DNA from: Blasia pusilla
Lineage: Eukaryota > Marchantiophyta > Marchantiopsida > Blasiales
Assembly (NCBI GenBank): GCA_050084515.1
Contig: CM114272.1
Coordinates: forward strand, 46,996,001-47,060,000
Direction: 5' to 3'
Length of the DNA: 64,000 nucleotides
Every line of letters begins with the position of its first letter. Positions within the stretch are counted from its first letter, which is position 1. The translations under genes and the position numbers were made by a program. This document shows, piece after piece, positions 12,245 through 24,724 of this stretch. The notes below the pieces were generated by a model. The model did no database searches. It was not told where the DNA came from and worked only from the letters and a program-made list of their open reading frames with translations.

Positions 12245-12520
12245 TGTGGAAAACTGCTCAAGAAGCATAATTGGTGGGAAATGGCTCTCACACACACACA
12301 CACACCACCATGGAGATCAAAATTTGCAATGAGAGAATGAGTGGAGATTGGTCCCCTTCTCAATTATATAGGGTATGTACAAGCAACCCTAACCCTTATC
12401 TTAACCATAATCTCGAGTTATACTAAGTGTGATTAATTAACCCTAGTTAAGATAATCGCGCTTAAGTGACTAACCAAGATTAAGCTTCCCTACTTCGTAT
12501 GAGTACCAAATATAGCAGTT
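12245..12520 (-). repeat. 5' LTR of the Copia element (outer boundary uncertain)
   Basis: On the minus strand it ends in ...TTTTCCACA directly before the primer site. A TATA-like element (plus-strand ttatatag near 12363) and a CA microsatellite (12288-12305) lie inside. The terminal words recur at 6815-6853, confirming the LTR end. The outer limit is uncertain because no full second LTR exists for comparison. Confidence 0.6.
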
Positions 12521-12530
12521 CAGGTATCTC

Positions 12531-14470
12531 ATGAGCTTGACTGTAACTCAATCTTCAATACTTCTCACATTGCATTTGATCCTACGGCATGCTAGAGACC
12601 TTGGAATTGTGTGTAAGGGACGCTTTGGCGATAGGAGAAAGCTAGAAAGAATGAAAATGAAGGCAAAATGTGATGGATTCAATGCACTTGTAGATTGTTG
12701 CAAACGTGGGAACAATAATAAAAGCACCAAAGCATAGTTTTGCACAATATATAACTCCAAAAGACCTTCCTATTTGCATATGAGAGTTATGCACATACAC
12801 GCCACATCTTTGGAAAGACTCGCACGTTTCCACATGGTGGTAAAAGGGATGCCCTAAACTTGATGGCGTACAAGGGTAGGATTTAAATAGGGGCTTCAAA
12901 TTTTGAATTTACATGATTAAGTTTTGTTAAGTGCAAGTGCGTCTGGCGCGTGAAGTGTGCAATGAAAAACTTGCATATAAAATATGGTTTCGGGAAGAAG
13001 ATGTTGGGATCCTGTGTAATTGCGTTCGCATAGCGCATCACTCCAATGTCGCATCGTGGTGAGGGTACTTCACATATATTTAGAGAGAGAGAGAGAGAGG
13101 ATTTTTTGGGTTCAATATGGGGGCCTTTGGAATGCCTACGAGGCTTCTTGATCTCGCAAATTGTTACAATTGATCACCACGTGAAATGGAGGCAAGAGAT
13201 CCTATGTTTCTCTTGTGAAAGGGGACTTTTACACACCATTCATGAGGAGCGCTTGTTCTTGGGAGCAAAGGAACAATAAGTTTCGGTTGTGTGAATTTTT
13301 GTGTAACGGTAAAGAGAAAAAGGAGGAAAAGGGTAATAATGAATTGGCCTATAACGCTGAGGGCTATGCAAAGATTGGGTTGTAAATGTAAATCCCATCT
13401 CATCAATAACTTTTGGGAAGCATGGGCTTTTGCAAGCCTCATCAAGGTTTCCCGGGCCATTGCAAAGCGCGCTCCTTCATATTAGTGTACTCCTATTTTC
13501 CTTTACGCATGCCATTTGTCGAACAAGCGGTGAAGTAGAGCATTATATATGCTAGCGCAATGTGTACTTTACCCGTTTCACACCATTTTCATTACACATT
13601 GTACAAAAAGAGTACTTCTTCTTTGATTCAAACTAAAAAGAGAGTTACATCAGCATGGTGCGAATGCAGAACCAAGTGGATCTGATATCTCTAGTGACGA
13701 TGTCTAAGATAATAAATCTACTAACTTTGTAATATTATGTGGAATTTTTGAAAATCTCATTTGAAAATCGAATCGAGATTGCATATGACTTCTACGCATG
13801 CAATTAGTAGCATACAAACTTTCCTAGTTGAGTGCCTACATGGATGGGGCGGGTTGAAACATGATGTCACCAAGGATATGGAACTTGCATCCAGATCATG
13901 GAGACTATCTTGTAAGTAGGCTAAGTCCCACAACGCACTATCCGTGACATTGTCTTTTAGGCTTGCTTGCGGTCCAATTGTAACGTCTCCTAAACTGCCA
14001 TAACCCATCAATTTTTCATTGAAAGTACGACTCGTCCCCCAAAAGGATCAACTTTCTCTGTAGAAAGATTAATCTATACATTCGTACGAAAAATTCAACA
14101 ACGCTTCTGCGCTGATTTCTTCCCAAAAAAATTCGAGACGTGTAAAAACAACAACCAGAGAGCTACACAATGCTCCCAAGATAACCGGCATGGAGCTACA
14201 CTCACCCATACTCAATTTCCAACAAAAATTGGGCAGCAATTCCGTGCGCCACTCTCTCACACAAAAATTTGATAAAACAGAATACGCAACCAAACAGCCC
14301 TTGGTTCAGTGAGCACTCCCATCAGCCACTAAATAGGGAACACAGTCCCCAACTTATACCAACAATGAGAAACCAGAGAGCTCCTCCATTGAAGCTCTCT
14401 CACTCCTTCATTCTCTCTTTGTAAATCAATCAAATCTCTCTCACAACAAGCTCTCCATGGTGCTCTCTCT
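12531..14470. other. intergenic DNA, no recognised gene
   Basis: AT-rich with a (GA)n microsatellite near 13081-13100. Frames are short and unconserved on both strands; nothing similar to transposon or plant proteins was recognised. Confidence 0.4.
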
Positions 14471-14475
14471 CTCTC

Positions 14476-14660
14476 ATGTCAAACCAAACCTACTATCCTA
14501 ATAGGAGGCTTGGGTTACACACACAAGGCAAGGAGGACCATAGCTCCGTTGCCTCATGCCAAGAGGTTCAACAAAGAGAGAATAAGCTCTCAAGCTCTCT
14601 GTCTTGGAGGTATATCCCCTTCCCTCTCCCAAGCTCTCTCCACGATAACCTATGCTTGCA
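14476..14660 (+). repeat. dispersed LTR-like repeat, inverted copy of 596-779
   Basis: Second copy of the repeat at 596-779 in opposite orientation, roughly 85% alike by eye. It lies at the 3' side of the minus-strand Gypsy family A remnant, so it could belong to that element's 3' LTR. Purine/pyrimidine-biased flanks (ctctctctctcatg) support an LTR or leader, but termini were not found. Confidence 0.6.
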
Positions 14661-15869
14661 TGTTACCATGGAGGTATTTTGTATCCGGTTAAAGGAAACT
14701 TCCAAAAGTGGAAATTCAACTATATAAAATTTTGCAACTTGCCAAAAATAGCAAGTTCCTCGAAATGGCTCCGAATGAGCCGAAATGAAAGGGAAACATG
14801 CTTTCTCAAGTTACCCGTGCACTCGGAAGGTCCTGCTTGACCTCTTGATTCTGTCCTCCAGTATCTCCAAAGGCAATCTACGAGATCTTGTCGATCTATC
14901 CTAACAGACGTGGCACCTCCCAATGGTAACCTACGTGCACAGGTTATTGGATGATTGACTCAATCAATGGGTCACCTAAGTGACTAAGACCAAAATAGAG
15001 GAATTTCCATAAATGAAGTTCTCGATGCAACATACCAGTGGCCAACCTTGTCCGACATCTAAGGACGAAGCTACACCCGAACATCTTGCTGACACTCTAT
15101 GTCGTTGACACGATAAAACTCTACCTACGTCTAACTAAGATGTGACAGCCCTTGTAGATCCGCACAACATATATCTCAAGCCCGCAAGTACCACTGCTAA
15201 GCTTGGATCCATTGTCTTATTCACGTTCAGAAGATGACATGGCACATAATTGCGCACGTGATCCTTCCAAACCATACCATCCCATCCCTCCAACATGAGG
15301 ACTCTATTTGATAACATCTCGCTCACACATAAAATTATGCGTCTTGCAGTGATATCTAGCCTTGGAGATGCCGCCTGCTATAAATACATTATTATCTCCA
15401 AGATGGAATCTCCTAATCCCTGGACAATAACCTCCTCCACGAATGATCGTTCATCTCAATGTATCCCTATATTGAGCAATAGCAATGTTCCGAAATACCA
15501 TGGGCATAACTCTACGAAAAATCTCCATGCTCTGAGAATATGCTTATATCCACACATCTCGATCATCAAGATCCAATACCTCCGCAATGTCACGTTGCAT
15601 AGTTGCACCTAAATCTGATTATCTCCCAGAGAGCAAAAAGTATAATGAAAACGGTGCCAAGGATGCTTGCCAACTAAAGCAATATCCCATAGCCAACCAT
15701 GGAAACTGTAGATGCCACTCCCTCAAATATCCTTGCTGCAAGCCATACTTGCGTAACCCTCTCTTCACTGTCTATACTACTCAATCTGCCAACCTATCAG
15801 TCTTAGGATGATCTCTAGACGTGGTACGATGACCTATCATGATCAACGCTTGATCACACAAGGCCTAAA

Positions 15870-18200
15870 ACTCTACCTGAACTCAAAACTTTGGTTAGTC
15901 AACACCTCCGTTGGTGCACCAAAATGACTAAGCACACAATCTAGAAATGCATAAGCTGCTCCCTCGCTTGCCTTTTCTGGGAGTGTTACCAACTCCATCC
16001 ACTTGGAGAAATGCTCCACCATGACCATCACATATCTATGATGACACCCCGTCAATGGCAAAGGTCCCACAAAGTCTAAACTCCACCCATAACCTAACCT
16101 TATAATAGGCAAAAGATGCATATGTGGAGTGGGAGCATTGAAGGATGCTCGTACTTGGTCACACACCATATAACTAGCTGCAAACTGTTGAACCTCAGTA
16201 TCCATGTCACGCCACCAATACTAAACATAGAGTGAATTGTAAAAACAATTTACTCCGAAATGCCCCAACTCCTCATGGGCATGTCACATTACCTATGCTC
16301 GTTAAGAAGGACGAGGCACCACTTGTACCCTATCATCTCCCCATACCTGTAAAATGTGTGTCTCCTCCCACCTGAACCTCTTGGCTCTCTATAGGATACG
16401 ATCCCGCTCCCTAGCACTCAATGTGCTCACTATGATGCTGGTACGTAGGATCTCCACAACCTTGTCATCGTCATGGATACCACAACTATCCGTCACCTAC
16501 TTTATGATCCCTAGATCAGGAGACTCATCATGTGACCCCACCACGAGAGTTATCACAAGCTGCTAACATGTCATAGTCAACCAACAAAGAAAGGCAGATG
16601 CATGCAAACGAAGCATCATCTCCTCATCAGTCTCTCAGTGTCATCAAGCTCCTATGTCGTCTCTTTGACTCGAGCATGAGAGCAACTCAACCCATCTGCA
16701 TCCTAGTTCAGCCAATCTAGCCTATGAACCACCTCAAACTCATACTCCTATAGTAATAGAGCCCACTTGGCAAGCATCCCCGTAAACTTGTTGGATTCCA
16801 TCAACCACCTCAACGATTTATGATCAATGATAAGTGTGAAAGGGTTGCCAAAAAAATAGCAAATAAAATGTGCTATGGCCCACACTATAGCCAAGCACTC
16901 TCCCTCATAGGAGCTCTATTTTGACTCTACAATGTTTTTCAATCAACTCGCACAAGCCACAACGAACTCCCTCTCCTCATCATCTCTCTAAGTACGTGAG
17001 CACCACTCCTAGATCGAAACATGCGCCAATTCATATGTAAATGGAATGGAAGACCCCTAATTGGTCTCAGAAGAATGGAAGAAGATGTCAACCTATCCTT
17101 GAGCTCCTAAAATGCATGCTCTTGATACTCCCCAATGCCAAACCAGATCAAGTCTCGTCATTAAGGTTAAAGAATTCACAATCGCACTAAAACCCTTGAC
17201 ATACTATCAATAGAAGTTCATTAATCTTAGAAACGCTTGGACTTGACTCACATCTATAGGATGTGGAATTTGCGCAATAGCCTCCATCTTTGTATGTTGA
17301 ACTCCAAACCCACTTGGATTACTCGTGAAAGTACCTGCACTTGCCTAGATGTAACTTGAGACCATATAACTGCAATCACCAAAATACCTCCTCCAAGTGT
17401 CGCTCATGCTCCTCAACCGTAGAACAAACAATAATAATATCATCCATGTAACACCTTACACAATCCAAGCTAGCCAAAATCCTATCCATCATTCTATGGA
17501 ACTTCGTTGGGGCATTCTTCAACCCAAATGGTAAAAATTGCCACTAATACAAACAATCTCTCCCGAACTGATCTATCCCCAAAAAATGTTGTCTTCTCCC
17601 TATCCTCCACCCTGATAGCAAGCCAATGATAGCCATCATAGATATCTAAAGTATTGAAGATCTTTGTATGCCCTACCACATCAAAGATCTCCTCAGGAGT
17701 AGGCATGGCATACCGATATTACCTCGTCTTTCGATTGATAGGAGGACAATCCACAAACATATGCCTATCCATCCAGTTGCCATACATATGCATATCCTTC
17801 TTTGCTGGCATAAGTGTGGCAAATGCATACTTCCTATGGGATAACTCCACTAGTCCTCAGTGCTACTCTGAATCAAGGTTTGATCCATGTTGGAATATCT
17901 ATAGGGCCGACAAAAGATCGGCGTATCACTAGCAAAATCTATCCGTATCCTGGGACCCTTCAAAGTACCCAAGTCTCTCATATTGAAGGAAAAACAACCC
18001 ACATGCCCTCTCAAAAACCCATGTGTCCTCCTCTCTCCTCATGTGAACTCGAGACCTATCATAAGCTCCCAAGTCTCCATTGTGGCCTCACTCGAAGAAG
18101 ACTCAACCTCTGGCTTTGGTTGCTATGTAGCAACCCTAAATACCTCCGCTACAACCATACAAGGTTACACGGAAATAGACAAGTTTTTCCATGGGATGGA
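15870..18200 (-). mobile_element. Ty3/Gypsy family A, copy 1, decayed pol region
   Basis: On the minus strand: a leader of RT at 18200-17500, RT palm (TPEEIFDVVGHTKIFNTLDIYDGYHW near 17706-17620), the catalytic YMDD at 17439-17450 followed by IIIVCSTVEEHERHL, RNase H (YEGECLAIVWAIAHF, IIDHKSLRWLMES, about 16920-16700) and integrase (LDFVGPLPLTGCHHRYVMV, 16205-15873). PR-RT-RH-IN order makes it Gypsy. It is full of frame breaks. Region 17455-18165 is closely paralleled at 40230-40945. Confidence 0.85.
15873..16205 (-). pseudogene. Gypsy family A integrase fragment
   Basis: 110-residue open stretch covering the integrase core: WSLDFVGPLPLTG with the first catalytic Asp, then MVMVEHFSKWMELVTLPEKAS and FGAPTEVLTNQ, where the usual second catalytic Asp (LTDQ) is Asn. 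The HHCC domain and C-terminus are not readable. A dead piece of copy 1. Confidence 0.8.
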
Positions 18201-18447
18201 CTTGTCGGAACATGTCCATGGACATGGAAAACCGATTTCTAGCCCGAGTTTTTTGGTGCCCGGGTTGACCGCGTGGGCTCCACTCACAAAAAAAAGGTGC
18301 AGGTTCCGATGAAGGGTGCAGGCTAAAGGCGGGCTAAAGGCAGGTTATGGGCGCAATGCAGGCTGAGGGAGGGCCTAACATGAGCACCCTCATGGGCTAA
18401 GGGCGGGCTCCCTCACGAGCCTTACGGGCTGAAGTCCAGCGTGGTCC

Positions 18448-19160
18448 TATCAAGGAATTAAGGTGGACAAGGCTAAAGTCAAGATAGTGGTGGCTTTGGA
18501 AGTTCCTACAAACGTGCAAGAGTTGCAAGGATTTCTTGGATATGTCTCCTATTACCGACGCTTTATTAAGGACTACGCCTTAAAGGCTAAAGCCTTCACT
18601 GCTTTGCTGAAGAAGACAACAAAATGGGAGTGGGATCCAGCTTGCCAAGCTGCTTTTGAGGATTTGAAGAGGGATTTGAAGAGGGCTTTGCCTGAGTTAA
18701 TGGGATGACAAGAAGAAGGATTATCCCATTTATTATGACGAGAGAAAATTGTCCATAGCAGAAAAAAAGTATACTTCTACGGAAAGGGAGGCTTTTGGAA
18801 TGGTGTTTGTCTACAAGAAGTTTCAACACTACTTGGTGGGCTATGAATTTGTTTTCCATGTTGACCATTTTGCGCTTCGACCTCTAGTAGTTAAAGCAGA
18901 TCTATCAGGATGAATTGCTCGATGGATCCTATTGTTGCAAGAGTTCACTTTTGAGGTTGTCACTCAAGCAGGGCGTGTGCAAACTAATACGGATTTTGTT
19001 TCTCGACTAAGGACACCGAGAGCTAAGCTCACAAAGCCTTTGGACGACGAGTTTCTTGACGAAGACCTGTTTCACATTAGTGAAGACAAACTATGGAGAT
19101 CTTTGTACAAATACATCATTTGATTCCTTTTGACTCTGCGTTTTCCTCACCTCTATCAAA
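18448..19160 (+). mobile_element. Ty3/Gypsy family B fragment: RT connection and RNase H
   Basis: Plus-strand DKAKVKIVVALEVPTNVQELQGFLGYVSYYRRFIKDY is the Gypsy RT thumb/connection. After a break near 18708 comes RNase H (AEKKYTSTEREAFGMVF, FVFHVDHFALRPLV, a stop near 18911, RWILLLQEFTFEVVTQAG). It matches the minus-strand element at 33990-34760 block for block. Homology ends just after RNase H; there is no integrase. Confidence 0.85.
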
Positions 19161-19289
19161 CAAGAGTGGAAACGATCTTATCATATATTTAAGATGTGAG
19201 TGATACCTAAGAGTAGAAAAATTGGTCCTACCTATTCTAATTGATTTGCCATTAGACTTCATTTTGAGAAACAAAGCAGCATCCTAGAT

Positions 19290-19523
19290 ACTCATCAATT
19301 TGATCTTGAGTGGGAATAGAAAATTTGATTGTTAGAATGTGCCACTGCGCACAAGAGCCAAGGTTCCACAATCCATAGTCCTTGTTTGCTAGTAGTCAAG
19401 TCAATACTTGCAACAGGACCAGCCTATGTCATGTTATCTAGAGTTAGGACTAGTGAACAACTCAAGATACTAGGGTCATTTAAGCTAGCAGACTTATTAG
19501 TATTTGGTGAAAAAACCACTTAA
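19290..19523 (+). mobile_element. Pif1/Helitron-like helicase C-terminal fragment
   Basis: ECATAHKSQGSTI, about 25 residues of linker, then PAYVMLSRVRTSEQLKIL: the (A/N)(H/K)KSQG motif and YV(A/M)LSRV motif VI that end Pif1-family helicases, including the helicase domain of Helitron RepHel. Earlier helicase motifs are absent and stops precede the block. It lies between the Gypsy B pol fragment and the Gypsy B LTR. A host PIF1 scrap is the alternative. Confidence 0.65.
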
Positions 19524-19630
19524 CTTCCTATTTGTATCTTCCTCTACTCATTGAAGTTCTTATCCAAGCATGTCAACACAAGGTAACTCAAGCCCGGCCC
19601 GTAGTGTGAGGTCCACTTCTTAGCCACACT

Positions 19631-20913
19631 TGTGATACCCGCAATTTTGTACTTTTTGAAGATTTAGAGCTTTTTATTTGAAGAAAACTTGTGTATACAT
19701 AATGATTTTGGATATTATGGTTGTGTAGTAGAAGAATGAGTAATATTGAAAGAGATCAAGAAGATCCTAGGACAAGGCAGAGAGGTGGAAGATCAAGGAT
19801 TTGCCTTAGAGGAGAGAGAAATGCAGTAACGAAGTCTAAAGACTCAGAGTGAAGCTTGAAAAAAAATCAACGAAGCCCTATTCAAAACTTGTTCATGAAG
19901 TGCTTTGCTCTTGAACGAAGCATGATGAAGACGAAGAGGAAGAAGTACTTGGCTCTTCAGAGAAACAGGAAGCCCGAAGAAACCATTGCAAAGAATGGAG
20001 CGCTTCGTCTTCAGATCAGGAGAAAGAGCTTCGTCCTCAAGTGAAGCAAAAGAGGTCCAGACTTTGCAGCGAAGCGAAGCTAAGACTCGAAGTGATTGCA
20101 AGCGGCATACTAATAGAGAAGTTAGACTAGGAAGAGGCACAACTTTTTGGTATCAGATAGGAAGTTAGTACACTTACTTTCAGCGGATTGACAAGGATCA
20201 TAGGAAAAGAAAAGAGTAAAATAGATCTAGGTAGTTACAATTGTTGAAGAGACACCAGATTCCTCAAGAACGCTTCAAATCCTTAGAACCACTCCTACTT
20301 CGGAGAATAATTAAGAAGCATGAAAGTAGCTATTATCGTCATTCTCTCACGAAGTCCTTATGCTGTAGGAATGGTCCGAGCAAGGGAGTAGTACCCTCCC
20401 GAGCCTGTATAACACTTTGAAGCTTTCTTATTCTTGATGGAGTAGTAAAACACTCATTTCTTCATTCTAATATGCGATGCATATGTCTAAGTATTCTCAT
20501 TGGGTCTGCAAAGTGAAGAGTAAATCAGGAGAACCTTTTCATCAATAGAATAATTAACACGGACTTGTAAGAAATCTGTTCGACAGAGAGTAGCCTGCCT
20601 AGATGGATTGAATTGTGAAAGTAGGAGAAGCCAACTTCTTGTTGAGGTCTCTGTGAGGTTCTTTGATGTTGAGTGAAGATCTACCTGAGCGTGCTTTCAA
20701 CTCTACTAGAGAGAATAGAGGAAAGAAATCTTGGTACTAAGAGATCTGAAGACATTGATAAGTCATTGAATCTGAATTATATACACTTAATTACAACTAT
20801 TGCAAGATGAACGACATCTAGACCTCTGTTTTCACATAATCATGATCCTCTTGGGGATCGAACTCATTAAATTACTGTATAAAGATAAATTTTAAAACCA
20901 CTTGTACATTACA
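19631..20913 (+). repeat. Gypsy family B LTR, plus-strand copy
   Basis: Starts TGTGATACCCGCA and ends ...ACATTACA. Its beginning (TGTGATACCC...ACTTTTTGAAG), middle (gtgaaagtaggagaagcca...ttgaggtct) and end (tcttggggatcgaact...ttgtacattaca) run colinear with the minus strand of 40223-38701. Same orientation as the pol fragment at 18448, so it is the probable 3' LTR of a plus-strand family B element that lost its integrase. Limits are by eye. Confidence 0.6.
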
Positions 20914-21089
20914 ACAGCCAAGTGAGTAATTGCCATTGTACGAACATGAACCAAATCCCATCAATATGCCTGATCTTCAATCTCAACGTCAGCAACAGAT
21001 TCAAGCAGTCATTTAGGTTGCAATTGCTCTCTACACCCCATTTGGATGATTCTTCGTATTCTCTTTTTTTACTCTATCTAGCTCATAAT

Positions 21090-23306
21090 CCGTATGTTCC
21101 CTCAAGCTACATGGACTTCGCTAGCATGATCTTAGCAGACATCCATGCACAACCAGAGGAATTCAAGCCCAGGTTCATATTTCCTACAGATAATTAGATA
21201 AAATACATGGATAGTTTAGGGATGGTAACTTCATTATGGGATCATGGTGTAACATGCAGGCATATACAAGGCCTCATAAGCCAACGCCAGACTTGGGATG
21301 CTAAATTCCGACACTTGAACAAGGATGCCCCAATATCAGGTGATGTTATTACTTCTTTTGCCTTCTCTGTCTTCCATTCTTGTTCTAGACTTCTTTTATT
21401 ATCGTTTAATACTCATATACCTTGTCAATAATTTCCACGAATCTAGAAAGAAGTCCTCAAGTTTAAGAATGTTGACTTTAAGGAGACTACGCTGACAAGG
21501 AAAGACGTTGCTAGACTTTTCAACCTTGTATCTGGTGGGATAAGACTAGATTAGTTGCGAGTCTTGAGACACTGTATGCATTTACCCCTTCATATGATAG
21601 TGGATCTGACTTTTGCTAAAGCCACCCACGTTATTGATAGGATGAAGACAATCCAGGAGAATGGGCAACTGCCAGATTTTGAACCCATTTCTATCGATGT
21701 GGAAAATCCTTCACATTTCCCTGCATTCCCTGAATTTGATGATATTATCATCCTACTTTCTGATTCTACCACCAATCTTGTCAATTTTCCTCTAAAAAAT
21801 GCCAATGAATCCACTACCAGTGTTGCACAAGTGTAGCCCAAAAAATTTAATTCCACATTACAGTCTCCTAGCAAGAGAAAATGCACCTAGAGTGATGCCT
21901 CCCTCCTCTCAATGTGGGTGAGCTTACTGATGCCTTACCAATCACAACTGTATGCATTTGGGATTACCATGCTTGTATATATTTACTCAACTTGCTTGTG
22001 CATTACCAGTTCAACATCTTTCCCATTTTTAGTCCATATTCTTACTATGTCTAATCCATGTGCTTCTTTATGCACAACTCTAACTAAGTGTCTTCTCGAT
22101 TGATACGTACAAGTTTTGGTTCAAATGCTTACTAGTATAATTATAGTTGGCCAACTAGTTTTGTAAACTAAATTTTCCCCTTGATATTTTTTCATATGGT
22201 TGGGAAGAATTAACCACATCATATCAACTATTTATAGATTCCATTTTTGTTAGCATTCACGTTGGTTCTCTTTCTTCATATTTTGGGTTCTACATTTTCC
22301 TTGATTACATTTCATTATCAAACAACTTCTGCTGAAGTCTACTTCATAAAACTTAATCTTTTGCCACTACTATTAATCATGCATCTCTAGCATGCCCAAT
22401 CTTGAATTTCCAATTACTCTCATCCATGTATGTTTGAACTTACCCTCCATTGGATTGGTGCATCTGTTCTTTGGTCATCCCCACTCCCTATTATATCAAT
22501 CTCACTTATGTTTCATCATATACGTATGGCTTAATTAACAGGTCCCCTATATTTTTGAACTTACCCACAATCTACGAATTTTCTTGGGCAGATTGTTTGA
22601 TGTTCTTCATAATCGTTCATTTTATTACTACTATATCTGTTGAATACTGGTTTTGAAGCTCTCTACTTTTCTTCACATGGTTTACATATTCTTGCACTTA
22701 TCTTAGAATGTACTGCCCAACTTTCTATGCTTATACTCTGCTGGTACACTTATTATGATGTCTGCCACTTCATGCATATAGTTGTAATGTTCACTCAAGC
22801 TCGCCCTCTATTAACTATTCCTTCAGTTCTTTACACACTCTCTTCTGAGACCTGCTTTCTCTATTGTCATGATTGTACCTTTCACTCATCTTCATGTACT
22901 GTGTTGTACTTTGGCTTGTTTCCCATGGATGTGTTGCAAGTTTGGAGTGATAACCACGAATGCGAGGACTTTCAGCAAGGGTATACTGATGATTCTGCAA
23001 ATTGGGAACAAGATGTTCATGGCGTTTCACGAGGAATATATGACTCAATTTTTCTAGCTTTAGACAAGGCTGAAGAGATATCAATCCGTCTTAACACAGA
23101 GATATTAGTTCTTGCTGATGTCCTACAACTTGAGCAGGATGCACGTTTGTCAATCACAATTGAATTAAATGAATGATGTGAAGAAGCGGTTAAAGGATGC
23201 TAGAAATCAGTTCAAAGATTTCTTGAAGGATGTTCGAGGCTACATTGAAAAATGTACTAAGCTTGCTCTCCAGACTTCCATCATAGAGTCTCTTATGAGA
23301 TCCTAG
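21090..23306 (+). pseudogene. plus-strand coding scraps of unrecognised family
   Basis: Plus-strand stretches read like protein: 21100-21340 (ILADIHAQPEEFKPRFIFP...CRHIQGLISQRQTWDAKFR), about 21446-21836 (KNVDFKETTLTRKDVARLFN...VIDRMKTIQENGQLPDFEP) and 22929-23306 (DVHGVSRGIYDSIFLALDKAEE... then, one frame over from 23169, KKRLKDARNQFKDFLKDVRG). Stops at 21198 and 21552 and the shift near 23169 break them; the long T-rich gaps could be introns. Family not recognised. Confidence 0.3.
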
Positions 23307-24430
23307 TTTGCTAGTGTTTCATGGCAATTGTAGGATCTTTTCTAGGGTGCTACTCCACCACTGTGTGATAGCAATTATCAGCTAGCTTACTGCTTAGAAT
23401 TACTTTAGTTCATGGAGCTTATCACCAGGCATTCGTTTTGCAAACCATTTTTCAACAGGTCATTAAGGAAATCAATTTTGTGCCTACTCCATTCACTATT
23501 GTTTACATGTATCTAGTGAATTCTACTAAAGCATATTTTGCATTCCAAAATATGTTGTAGAATCTGCAAGGTACTTTTGTTCTACATTTTGCATATAACA
23601 CCTTCAACACATTCAATAAATGAGTTCCACTTTCATCTAGTCCAACACAAATTAAGGACATTGGAGTGTGTTCATTCCAGTTTTTTCCACAGACAAGTAT
23701 GCATTCATTCGGCCTAGGAGAAATATCAAAATCTCAAATTGCAGTCAATCATTCGTGAGCTTCATATTTGAGCTTATCTTTTGCAAATAGTTGTTCATCT
23801 CACACACTAATATATTCGCCGGAGTTTCAACTAGCTCTTTGTAATGCTACATTCCTACCAGCCTTAACTTTAAGAGCTGGTGATTCACTTCATGCTTCTT
23901 AACATTCGCACTCTCCTTACTTGAATTCCAATCTCAACCAACCAATGACCAATTATTCTATAGAACAGACTAAGCTTTGCCCCACATAAAATGCCGCATC
24001 CAGTTGCAAATTCTAGCTCAATAGCATGTCACGCTGAAATTCTAAACAAATAAATTCCCACAGAACCTATTCATTTAAAATGCCGCATCGAGTTGGAAAT
24101 TCCAACTCAATGGCCTGTCACGTTAAATTTCAAATAACCACAAGTCTTATTCCCACGGAACCTGTTCAAATATGCGCAAGTTTGGCTCTGCTTATGCGAT
24201 CATGTACCCTTACATTACATGTTAGGTAAGTCCGATCTTAAGTCTCGCCGTCTTGCGAGACTCCAATATTATTAGAGTTTATCCCAATCTCCCTAATGAG
24301 CTCCATTTCTGATTCTCTTTGATTAGGTCATATTCCGGATCCCATAATGCTCGACCATATTCCCATCCTTCACATAGCTATTCTAGGCCGCACATTAGTT
24401 CGTATATTTTTGCATGGTACGATCATAAGC
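23307..24430. other. AT-rich intergenic DNA upstream of DHAR
   Basis: No coding similarity was recognised. A partly repeated segment (aaatgccgcat...agttg..aattc.a.ctcaat) occurs at about 23990-24025 and 24079-24112, a small direct duplication. Confidence 0.4.
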
Positions 24431-24528
24431 TAGTACGGTAGAAAAAAAATGAAACGTGATGAAAGGAAGGATAAAGGAAAGAGCCAAGCCACAATCTGCT
24501 CGGACATATATGATAGGTCGGGATAGGG

Positions 24529-24543
24529 CACGTGATGACGTGG
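24529..24543 (+). promoter_or_regulatory. paired ACGT elements (G-box and TGACGTGG) upstream of DHAR
   Basis: CACGTG (24529-24534) is followed one base later by TGACGTGG (24536-24543), about 180 bp before the first DHAR ATG. ACGT cores are known bZIP/bHLH sites in light-, ABA- and oxidative-stress-responsive plant promoters. Position suits a proximal promoter, but the transcription start is not visible, so the regulatory role is inferred. Confidence 0.45.
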
Positions 24544-24724
24544 CACTCTCCAGATGTCATACGCACATTCGGCACCCGCATGCATTCCTTTCCATTTCTC
24601 ACAACTGGCCAAAATGATCAGAACGACGGGAAGAGATATGTGGATTTAGGCACAGTTCCTGTCACTCTACCACGGACTGGACTGGACTGGACGGCAGAAG
24701 AGAGGAGAGAGCGAGGAAACAAAG

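Larger units (their letters stand above)
6815..12520 (-). mobile_element. Ty1/Copia LTR retrotransposon, minus strand, inactive
   Basis: Order on the minus strand: 5' LTR (12520-12245, outer end approximate), tRNA-iMet primer site (12244-12233), gag (11743-10880), protease (about 10715-10380), integrase (10200-8434, split by an insertion at 8980-9993), reverse transcriptase (8122-7300) and RNase H (to about 6854). This gag-PR-IN-RT-RH order defines Copia. It ends in a 39-bp scrap of 3' LTR fused straight onto RNase H. Stops, frame breaks, an altered RT catalytic motif and a broken zinc knuckle make it non-autonomous. Confidence 0.9.

Noticed and set aside
18243-18447. G-rich segment with gggctaaaggcgggctaaaggc duplications
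   Set aside because: Only a local slippage-type duplication between two Gypsy remnants; nothing else supports a feature.
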